From: Cladorhizidae sp. MBARI D1340-BT2
Lineage: Eukaryota; Porifera; Demospongiae; Poecilosclerida; Cladorhizidae
DNA length: 64,000 bases
NCBI GenBank assembly: GCA_028752905.1
Contig: JAQNBH010000013.1
Span: forward strand, 13,109,816-13,173,815
Reading direction: 5' to 3'
This document shows positions 38,801 through 50,800 of the stretch, piece after piece. Position 1 is the first letter of the stretch; each line of letters begins with the position of its first letter. The notes beneath the pieces were generated by a model. The model had not been told where the DNA came from. It searched no databases and saw nothing but the letters and a program-made list of their open reading frames with translations. The translations under genes were made by a program, and so were the position numbers.

Positions 38801-41800
38801 CTAGCCTTTAATTAGAGCTGTAATTAGGTTTCCTCCCCCTTTGCAGCAGACACACAGTGCAGGTTCCTACTGGTATAGAATAGTATACTGAAGCAGCTAA
38901 CCGGATGTTCAGTTCTTGGAATTATCAACCTCTTGGAGGGACTTCCAAACCTTATAGATAGATCATGGAACTCTGAACCTGGCAGGACTCACAAACCTTA
39001 TAGATAGACCATGTCAGTCCAGGGAACTCTGAACCTCCTGGCAGGACTCACAAACCTTATAGATAGACCATGTCAGTCCAGGGAACTCTGAACCTCTTGG
39101 CAGGACTCACAAACCTTATAGATAGACCATGTCAGTCCAGGGAACTCTGAACCTCCTGGCAGCACTCACAAAACCTTATAGATAGACAATGTCAGTCCAG
39201 GGAATTCTGAACATCCTGGCAGCACTCACAAACCTTATAGATAGACCATGGAACTCTGAACCTCCTGGGACAGCACTCACAAACCTTATAAATAGACCAT
39301 GTCAGTCCAGGGAACTCTGAACATCCTGGCAGCACTCACAAACCTTATAGATAGACCATGGAACTCTGAACCTCCTGGGGCAGCACTCACAAACCTTATA
39401 AATAGACCATGTCAGTCCAGGGAACTCTGAACATCCTGGCAGGACTCACAAACCTTATAGATAGACCATGGAACTCTGAACCTCCTGGCAGCACTCATAA
39501 ACCGTATAGATAGATCATGGAACTCTGAACCCCCTGGCAGCACTCACAAACCTTATAGATAGACCATGGAACTCTGAACCCCCTGACAAACCTTATAGAT
39601 AGACCATGTCAGTCCAGGGAACTCTGAACCTCCTGGCAGGACTCACAAACCTTATAGATAGACCATGTCAGTCCAGGGAACTCTGAACCTCCTGGCAGCA
39701 CTCACAAACCTTATAGATAGACCATCAAACTCTGAACCTCCTGGACTTGTGAAGTATGAGGATGTTTAAAGAATATAAATGCATTTTGAAGATTTATCTT
39801 TTAAGGCCTATCCACACGGCACAAGTCAACGTGCATTAATACTCGTTATTCTGGTTCACCTCGATAGGTGGTTCGAATCGAATCAGAGCAACAAATTAAA
39901 GCTGTCAAATAACTAGGCGAGTGTGCACTTCGTGATGCTACAATTGGGAACTTTGGAACTAGCTGTATCTGTGGCTTGCGGCCAAAGAGTAGCTAGCTAG
40001 ACCAACTACACAGCTAGAGAACTGTTGCTATGTTCATACACCCTGCATCTGCACTTCTGAAGTCCATGCAGTCGCAACCTTCATTGGGTCTGCCTTTCCC
40101 TCAGCTCTCTCCTCTTTCTTCTCTGCAGAAAATGTTTCCTGCACATCTGTAGGTAGCTGATCAGTAAGAAAAGGAAGCAAAAAAAAACACTCCCGTCTCG
40201 ACTACAGCTACAGATTATGATTTTGACTGACTTTGGTAGGCTGATTATTTTAGCTTCGTACAGTTTATTTCACTGCTAGTGTGGACGTGACAAGACAAAT
40301 GCGCATTTGACACGAAGAGTTGTTTTCCGTCCCTAGGACCCGACGTGCATTAATGCGCATCAGTTTAGGTGCAGTGTGGATAGCCTTTAAACAGCTCAAA
40401 TTGGTTTTTATACTAATGTTTCAAACGAAGGCTTTGATCTCCATTAATCTGTTGTTTGCATTTTATGAACTCAGCTAAAAATCACCATTCTAATATTCAT
40501 CTTACCTTACCATTGCTGGTCATTTTATTATTCAGGTCATCAAAGCTCTAAGTTACCTGAAGACGGAACTGAAGATTATTCACAGAGGTATGCTCACTTA
40601 CTCTGGCCTGCACATACCTTTCTCACCCTTGTCTCCATGGCTAACCTCCTAACATTTGCTTCTCTCTCTCTCTCTTGCCTAACTTCCTTTCTCTCTCATT
40701 ACCATTCACTCCACATATAAGTAATCTCTCTCTTCTCCCTTAAGTTTTCTCTCTCCTTTGACCTGTTCCCATGGTGAACCCTCTCATCACCATCTTCCCT
40801 TCTCTCTACATGTATCTCTCCTTCCTTCTTTGTTCCTGACTCTCTTTCTTGTCCACCACCAACCAATTATACTGTATGTCTTGTTCTCTCTTCTCTTTCC
40901 CTTTCTCCATCTTGCCCCTCTTCTTCTGCCTCCATTCCTCCCCTTCTTCCTCCTTCCCTTTCTCTGCCTCCATTATTGTTCCCACTAACCATACATCCAT
41001 CTTGCCCCTCTTCTTCTGCCTCCATTCCTCCCCTTCTTCCTCCGCCTCCATTATTGTTCCCACTAACCATACATCCATCTTGTCACGTTCTCTCTCCTGC
41101 TTCCCTCACACTCTTCTCTCTCTTCTGGTTTCCACACCTTCTCTGTTTCTTCCCCTAACTCCTCCCTCCCTCCCTCCTCTATTCACACCCCCACTCCTCC
41201 CACCCCACCCTTGTCGTGTACCTTGCTTGTGTCCTCGTACTCCGTGCTGCAGACGTGAAGCCGTCGAATGTTCTAGTCAGTGGGCATGGCGATTTCAAGT
41301 TGTGCGATTTCGGGATTTCTGGCCGGCTAGTCGACTCCATCGCCAAGACCATGGAGGTTGGCTGTCGTCCCTACATGGCGGTACGTGATGAAGCAACAAA
41401 CACAGCAACAAAATCAGACAACAACAACAACAACGATGACAACAACAAAAACTCATAAAATATCTTCGTAACACATTCCGTGTACATGCAGCACTGTTGT
41501 TGTTGTTGTTTGTTTTATTTTATGTGCTAATTATATTCCTTCTGTACTTGTTGATCTGTAGCCCGAGAGGATCGACCCGGCGAGAGCTGAGAAAGGCTAC
41601 ACCATCATGTCTGATGTCTGGAGCTTTGGAATCACTTTAGTAAGGCATTCCTAGGGCTAGGGCAAGGGATGAGGCTAGGGTTAGGGCGAGGCTAGGGCTA
41701 GGGCTACACCATCATGTCTGATGTCTGGAGCTTTGGAATCACTTTAGTAAGGCATCCCGAGAGAGGAAAGCAGCAATTCCTGATGAAGGCTAAAGCATCT

Positions 41801-44800
41801 AGTTGAAATGTCGAGAGAGCAAGTTGATTATTGAGAAGGTCATTGTAATTCCATTATGTTGACTGAGAGTTGGTTGAGAGATGATCTTGCTCCCACTAAC
41901 AGGGGCTGGCTATAACTTTTGGGGCAATGCTGATAGTCGTTTGTGTGTGTGTGTGTGTTTCTATTTTTTCTTGAGTCTTGACAGGAACACTTGAACTGAT
42001 GCACCCGAGTGCTGCAGACTTCTAAAGTAGTTTTTTCCCTTCTTCCACAAGGACACGAACTAATTGGGACCTAATGTAGTCCAAGCCCTAGCCCTAATTC
42101 GAATTTGTGAGATTGTGGAGTTAGTTAGAGAGGTTGAGGTTCTGTGAAGCCAAGGTGCCAAAAGTGGTCGGAGAAATGGAGAGGGGGAGAGCACTACATG
42201 TAGTGTATAATTGTATGGTAGTATTTGTGTAAAAACTAGACACCCACCAGCAGCAGCCACCTCACAGCTAGGGCAAGGCAAGGACTGGGTGATGGAATCA
42301 GAGCTAGGGCCAGGGCTACACCCTGGAGCACGACATAGGGCTAGGGCCAGGACTACATCCTGGAGCACGACATAGGGCTAGGGCTATGGCCAGGGCTAGG
42401 GCTAGAGCTAGGGCCAGGACTACATCCTGGAGCATGACATGACTTTGGACCAATACTCTTCCCCTCCTCCCTCCCCCAATCAACCACCTGCGACAATTAC
42501 CTCCTCCATGTGAAGTCTTCCTTTCATTCTTAAAAAAAAAGTATATATATTATTATTGAACATTATTATTTAAAAAAAATTATTTTAAAAAAATGAATAT
42601 AAAAAAATTAATAAAGTATAATAATAATCAATAATAATAATAATAAGTAATAGTAATAATTAGTAATAATCAATAATAATAATAATAACAATAATATATT
42701 TATTTTAAAAAAAATACTGAATCAGTCAGCCTTGATTTATTTATTTATTATTATTATTATTCCCCCTTCCTTACTAAATAGATGAAGATAGTGAGGAGGG
42801 ATTGAGAGTAGTTATAGAATGAGAGAGTTCCACCTAGAAATTTAAATCAATGTGGCATAACTTCAAACAAGAGTGGTTGGTTCATGCCATGTGCTTCTGA
42901 TGAAAGCTGTGCTATACAAGGCCTGGACATCTGGAGGAGAACTATTCCCAAGCTTATCTTACTTAGGTACATTGTGAATAAGTAGTACCAGGATATGTAG
43001 CTTCCCATTATCTTGTTGGCAAGTTTGTACATGAAATTACCTTTTACTCACCTATGTAAACCCCCCCTCAGTGAACAAGTATAGTCATTGGTACATAATT
43101 ACTCACCTTTGCGGGCTGTAGCTAAGTGGTACATAAGAGCTTTGGGTAACTTGGCTGTAGTAACTGGCCATTGGTCTCTGGTTTGTGCAGCATGCACGCA
43201 ATCTCAATAGAACCACAAACTATTCCTGAAGTAGGCGGAGAATAATTTCCTATAATTAGAGCAAACTAACTTTTACATATCTGGTCAGCTGGGTGGGAGA
43301 GCTTATTTATTTTAAGTTATTTTAAGTTATTGGCAGTTATTGGCATTACACTGAAATTTCATTCCTGGAATTTTGTATGTGTGTGTGTGTTTTTGAGAGG
43401 TAAACCCTGGTAATTATTTAGTCTGAGTTTAGAAATATTCACCTAGGAAGACAGACATGATTCCTTTACCCAGCTTTGCATGCGTGCAGTCATGTGTGTG
43501 GGTGTGAGAGAGAGATTGCAGTGCCCCCCGCTATAAGGCTACGATAGTTTATGATAGTAATTTTCAAAATTAATTGCCCCGTTCTAATCTGATTGCAGCT
43601 GGAACTCTGTCTCGGCTCCTTCCCGTATGGTCATTGGCATACCATTTTTGAGCAGCTGAATGCGGTGGTGAACGGACCTCCTCCATCACTACCAGAAGAT
43701 GGAGAGTTCTCAGCCGAGCTCCGGGAGTTTACAGTGGCATGGTGGGTGTGGTCACAGACATGACTTAATGGTTATTGATATTGCAGGAAGGAATTCCTGT
43801 TTTGAGCTCGTTTCTGAGGATTCTAGTGATTGAGGGTTCTTCACAACCCTGTCCCTGGCCATTGGCTGTTGGCCCTAGCCTTGGCCCTAGCCTTGGCCCT
43901 AGCCTTGGCCCTAGCCTTGGCCCTAGCCTTGGCCCTAGCCTTGGCCCTAGCCTTGGCCCTAGCCTTGGCCCTAGCCTTGGCCCTAGCCTTGGCCCTAGCC
44001 TTGGCCCTAGCCTTGGCCCTAGCCTTGGCCCTAGCCTTGGCCCTAGCCTTGGCCCTAGCCTTGGCCCTAGCCTTGGCCCTAGCCTTGGCCCTAGCCTTGG
44101 CCCTAGCCTTGGCCCTAGCCTTGGCCCTAGCCTTGGCCCTAGCCTTGGCCCTAGCCTTGGCCCTAGCCTTGGCCCTAGCCTTGGCCCTAGCCTTGGCCCT
44201 AGCCTTGGCCCTAGCCTTGGCCCTAGCCTTGGCCCTAGCCTTGGCCCTAGCCTTGGCCCTAGCCTTGGCCCTAGCCTTGGCCCTAGCCTTGGCCCTAGCC
44301 TTGGCCCTAGCCTTGGCCCTAGCCTTGGCCCTAGCCTTGGCCCTAGCCTTGGCCCTAGCCTTGGCCCTAGCCTTGGCCCTAGCCTTGGCCCTAGCCTTGG
44401 CCCTAGCCCTATGGATACCCCCAGCCTTACCTAGAATATCCCAGCCTTTGCCTTGTCCATAGTTGGTGTCTATCTCTAGCCCTAGAATACCCCTACTCCT
44501 AGAATATCATAGCCCTAGAATACTTCTATTCCTGGAATATCCATGCCCTAAAATATCCCTACCCTTGAATACCCTAGCCCTAGAATATCCCTAGCCCTAG
44601 AATACCCTAGCCCTAGAACACCCTAGCCCTAGAATACCCTAGCCCTAGAATACCCCTAGACCTAGAATACCCTACCCCTACAGAACATCCTAGCCCTGGG
44701 CTAGAATATCCTAGCCCTACAATACCCCTAGCCCCAGCCCTAGAATATCCTAACCCTAGCCCTAGCCCTAGAATACCCCTAACCCTATCCCTAGAATACA

Positions 44801-47800
44801 CCTATCCCTAGAATACACCTAGCCCTAGAATAACCTTGCCCTGGAATACCGTAGCCATAGAACACCCTTGCCCCTAGAATACCCTAGTCCCTAGCCTTAG
44901 CCCTAGAATATCCTAGCCCTAGAACACCCTAGCCCTAGGATACCCTAGCCCTAGAACACCCTAGCCCTAGAACACCCTAGCCCTAGAATAAGCCTAGAAT
45001 ACCCTAGCCCTAGAATACCTTAGCCCTAGAATACCCTGGCCCTAGAATATCCCTAGCCCTAGAATACTCCTAGCCCTAGAGCACCCTAGCCATAGAGAAC
45101 CCTAGCCCTAGAGCATCCTAGCCTTAGAGCACCTTAGCCCTAGAATACCTTAGCCCTAGCACTACAGAACACCTAGCCCAGCCCTAGAGCCAAGTGCTAT
45201 CTCTAATTCCTGCAGATGGTGTAAATATTTATTGGTCATAGAAACAGGCCATATACTTTTAATGACCCTTTACCTATTATTCCACATGGGAAAAAAATAT
45301 TTCCCAATCTGCTAAGACCCACAAATAGGAAATTGTTCCACTGTGAATATGGTGCAACAAAGAAAATGACGCACATTTAGAATAATATGTTCTGTTTCCT
45401 GCATGTGATTAGATGAGCCTAAATAACTACTTCGCTCGCTAAGAGAGTCCTCTGGTATTGACTTGGAAGCCAAGCCAGCTACCAGAACCTAAGGTGGTGA
45501 AAAGAGGACCTGGAAGGCCACAAAAAGTTGTTGCAGTTCATTCTTACAGCTACAGCGGTAACCTCAAGTTTGACACCTATGCTGAGCTTCTAGCTTTTCT
45601 GTTGTGGAAGTGGCACAAAACATTGCAGTTCAGAATCTAGCTAAACCAGAGTAAGGTACCCATACATGTCATGAGGACTGAAGCATTTGTAACTACTTCA
45701 CCGATTCAGGATGTCCGTACACCATGATGCTCGTGATGGCCGCTAACTGTCCAAGTAAAAGGGAACACGGGTCCTGCAGCAAATAAGTGATCGCAAGGTA
45801 GAAACATCATCAAGATGCACCACAAGAAATTTAGCTTAGAAATAAATGCATAAATAGAATGACGCATGATCGGAGCTTTTACACGGAATAGAGATTAAAA
45901 CGTGATGTTTGTGGTCCGTTAATTCTTGTTTCATTTTTTTGGACTGGTCAATCCGATATATATTTAGTGTGGGGGTGGCGGGAGAGGGATTAACCATAAA
46001 TTAAAAAAGATAACCTTCATTTTTTAATTGTAATTTTGGTACCAGAGGATGGCTTGTTTCAAGAGCTTTCCAATGCTTTACTTTATGAAGGCTAGTTGGT
46101 GTGTAGAAGATTCCATTAACCTTAGAACCTTAGAAGAATTCTGACCAGAAGTGCAAAAGCGAATGCGAAAGATGCAGAATATGTCCTCCCTCTGCTGGCT
46201 AACAGGTGTGCTGCTCTTGGCCTTCTTGGCTCTGGGGGGGGGCTTAATTCACCCCATTAGCAGGGGAATTTAAAAATACTTTAAATGCAATTGCAAGCCT
46301 ACAGTACGACAACTACTGTCTAATTCCACTGTTGTTTTCATTCATCCCTAGATTTAGATCCACTGGTAAAAGGAAGTCTGACCCAATGAGCTGCAGCTCT
46401 AGTGCAGTATAAAAGGCATTAGCTACATACAAACCACAGCTGTAGCTAAGGCAGCTGCAATAGGTCTATAGGCTTGCAACTGCAGCCAATGAGAACACCC
46501 CGCACCCCATTTCTTGTTCATAATGATAATTCATTGAATTCCATTCCTTTTTAAACCTCTCTACTTATCATCTGATATCAGCACTGACATCTCCAGCCTA
46601 GAATGATATTGCTTTAGCACAGATCATAAATATGCGTTCTTATGAAAGATAAATATATGCATCGCTGGCTGGAATATATATATACCCTGCTGCTGTAATG
46701 GCTTGCTAGTTACCTGGATAAACTACTTCCTTCTACTTACTTATATAGCTGGTAAATGGCTAGTTACCTGGACAACCACTTCCTCCCAGGTACTTATATC
46801 AATGGTTAGCTATTACCTGGACAACCACTTCCTCCCAGGTACTTGTATATCAATGGTTAGCTATTACCTGGACAACCACTTCCTCCCAGGTACTTATATA
46901 AATGGTTAGCTATTACCTGGACAACCACTTCCTCCCAGTCCCAGGTACTTATATCAATGGTTAACTATTACCTGGACAACCACTTCCTCCCAAGTACTTA
47001 TATCAATGGTTAGCTATTACCTGGACAACCACTTCCTCCCAGGTACTTATATCAATGGTTAGCTATTACCTGGACAACCACTTCCTCCCAGGTACTTATA
47101 TCAATGGTTAGCTATTACCTGGACAACCACTTCCTCCCAGGTACTTATATCAATGGTTAACTATTACCTGGACAACCACTTCCTCCCAGGTACTTATATC
47201 AATGGTTAGCTATTACCTGGACAACCACTTCCTCCCAGGTACTTATATCAATGGTTAGCTATTACCTGGACAACCACTTCCTCCCAGGTACTTATATCAA
47301 TGGTTAGCTATTACCTGGACAACCACTTCCTCCCCAGGTACTTATATCAATGGTTAACTATTACCTGGACAACCACTTCCTCCCAGGTACTTATATCAAT
47401 GGTTAGCTATTACCTGGACAACCACTTCCTCCCAGGTACTTATATCAATGGTTAGCTATTACCTGGACAACCACTTCCTCCCAGGTACTTATATCAATGG
47501 TTAGCTATTACCTGGACAGTCACTTCCTCCCAATTACTTTGTAGTGAACTAAACTTTAATCATTTCATCATTATCATTGCATCATTATTCATTACATCAT
47601 TAGATTACATCATCATTATTGTTAATCACAGAACTCTGGATCACGTGTTCAGTTGTCATGTTTACGTAGTCAAGGCATTTTTTGTGTAATACTCGAGCCT
47701 CTCACTTGTAACTCTCACTTGTAACTCTCGCTATTTAACTATCACTATAACTTATATAGCTTGCTAGTTACCTGGACACCACTTCCTCCCAAGTACTTAT

Positions 47801-50800
47801 ATAGCTGGTAATGGCTAGCTAGTTACCTGGACAACCACTCCCTCCCAGGTACTTATATAGCTGGTAATGGCTAGCTAATTACCTGGACACCACTTCCTCC
47901 CAAGTACTTATATAGCTGGTAATGGCTAGCTAATTACCTGGACACCACTTCCTCCCAAGTACTTATATAGCTGGTAATGACTAGCTAATTACCTGGACAC
48001 CACTTCCTCCCAAGTACTTACATAGCTGTTAATGTCTAGCTAGTTACCTGGGTAGTCACTTCGTTCCAGGTATTTTTTTCACCCTGAGGTATAGCATTTG
48101 GCTTAGACCTGCCAGAGGTTCGGAAAGGTCGCACCACTTCACTGAGCAGCACTGAAAGTTCAACACGTGATAAGGTCAGGTTCCAGAATTGGATGCAAGG
48201 GTTGAATCAAATGCTTCTCTTGCATTATATATCCGTTCCGTTACCGCTATCCATTGCATTACTGGTCTGCACAATGGATCGGAACGACGCACTGCGTGCA
48301 ATGGATTGCCTTGCATAATATTGTGAACCGTCCTTAATTAAAACACTCATTTTGTGGAGTAGTTTTCTCGTGCCACTGATCTCCAATCTGGAGCTGCAAC
48401 TGTAGAGAACTGGCACGCTGGTTTTGAGGTCCCCAACTTTGACTGCCTGTAATTTTGGCATGGTTATACCTATGCAACAGTTTTAGTATCAAAAGGGAGC
48501 ACACAGAGAGAGCTATTTGTTAGCCTTATATCAAGTTCATAGAGCGAGGTAATGAACTATGCCGAATCTATGATCATAACCTCAAGTTGTTGTATACATC
48601 GTCCCCCTTCATAAGGCTCTTGTTTCATTGTGGTCAAGAAGGCACCTACAAGAATATAGCAGCAGAACTAAACATTGACAGACACTAAGTAGACACATGT
48701 GCCTTTTACATAGATATATGCTATGTTCGTGTTATTTACACTTAAGTGTGTCTATGACATTAATGACCTTTACCAGTTTATGGCTGTTTCAGTTTTAATA
48801 ATGAAATTATGGAATATAATGACATTAATGACCTTTACCTGTTTCAGTTTTAATAATGAAATTATAAATGAATGGATATATTGTATGCAACTTGTGTGTA
48901 TGTGGGGGGGGGGGGGGGGGGGGGGGGGTAGATACAAGATCCTAAAGATGAAATTTCACGGTTTTAATCTTTTTGGGGCCCATTATACCTTTACTAAAGA
49001 TTCAAACTAACACTAAGTATTTTGACCCTAGGCTGAACACTGCCAAGTGAGTTTTTGCTGAACATAAACTTGTTGTTTTTTTGTGTGTCTTTGTGGTCTA
49101 CCATTTTAAAATAGGCAATATAGGGCATGCTGCCACACTCACCAATACAGTGAGTGCTGCCACACTCACCAATACAGGGAGTCCTACCACACTCACCAAT
49201 ACAGGGAGTGCTGCCACACTAACCAATACAGGGAGTGCTGCCACACTCACCAATACAGGGAGTCCTACCACACTCACCAATACAGGGAGTGCTATCACAC
49301 TCACCAATACAGGGACTCCTACCACACTCACCAATATAGGGAGTGCTGCCACACTCACCAATACAGGGACTCCTACCACACTCACCAATATAGTGGCCAC
49401 ACTTCGGCACTTTCCAATGAGCACTGGCCATATAGGATTTGAACATTGTTGCTACTGACTTGCTTTTTGATTTTTATAAACTTGTTGAGCTGCCCACATG
49501 AACCTTGCACCTAACAGCAAGCATTATTGTTGTTCTGTTATTCCTACAGTCTGAACAAGAATGACACAGAAAGACCTAATTATGACCAGCTTCATGTAAG
49601 TTAAAGAGTCACTGTTCGTAATTGCATGATGGCTTGTCTGACTTCCACGAGGGTAACTGCAGTGCCTGGGTGGTGAATGTTCATAGTGCTTTCTTATCAT
49701 TTATATATGCCACATGTGCTCTGTGCTCTCTCATACAAGTGGGTTTTTGGACAAACCCCCTCATCGGAACTTTGTGTTTCACATCCCATAAATGTCACAG
49801 GGTGGTGTGAGGGTTACTTACTGTGCACTATGTGGATTTTGGCTCTAATTCTTAATGTCGCAATCTTGGCATTATATTGCCATGATGACATCATGATGAC
49901 ATCATCGAGACTAGGCAGAGATCAGGATTGGATTAGGTCTTCAGTTAGATTAGGCCAGGATAATGGCTAGGATTAGGGTCAGGGTAATGGCTAAGGTTAG
50001 GGCCAGGGTAATGGCTAGGATTAGGGCCAGGGTGATGGCTAGGATTAGGGCCAGGGTAATGGCTAGGATTAGGGCCAGGATAATGGCTAAGGTTAGGGCC
50101 AGGGTAATGGCTAGGATTAGGGCCAGGGTAATGGCTAGGATTAGGGCCAGGGTAATGGCTAGGATTAGGGCCAGGGTAATGGCTAGGATTAGGGCCAGGG
50201 TAATGGCTAGGGTTAGGGCCAGGGTAATGGCTAGGATTAGGGCCAGGGTAATGGCTAGGATTAGGGCCAGGGTAATGGCTAGGATTAGGGCCAGGGTAAT
50301 GGCTAGGATTAGGGCCAGGGTAATGGCTAAGGTTAGGGCCAGGGTAATGGCTAGGATTAGGGCCAGGGTAATGGCTAGGATTAGGGCCAGGGTAATGGCT
50401 AGGATTAGGGCCAGGGCAATGGCTAGGATTAGGGCCAGGGTAATGGCTAGGATTAGGGCCAGGGTCATGTCTAGGATTAGGGCCAGTGTAATGGCTAGGA
50501 TTAGGGCCAGGGTAATGGCTAGGATTAGGGCCAGGGTTATTAATTAACCGAGCTGGTTCTATGACGAGAACAATGCCATCTAACAATGCTCATAGATTAA
50601 GGTGGTATGATGCTAGGGTTGTTGGGTCATTTCTTGTGACATGACTTGTGCATGAATCAGTGCTGAGCTACAACACCAATGACTCAGATAAGCTTTCGCC
50701 CTGACTTTTTGTGGGAGAGAGAGGCACGGCTAATCAATGGGACAACTAGTCGAAACATCGAGAGATTAAATTTCAAGTTGTGAGGTTATTGTACAACTGA

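Noticed and set aside
39860..39890. tRNA-like B box (ggttcgaatcg)
   Set aside because: No matching A box or cloverleaf can be drawn around it. It is inside a MITE.
43775..44462. Ala-Leu and Gly-Pro-Ser-Leu repeat proteins
   Set aside because: The 12-bp array is open in several frames simultaneously and lies in an intron.
45458..45640. AT-hook protein (KRGPGRPQK) in a 60-codon frame
   Set aside because: A single short motif in an intron, with no further coding evidence.
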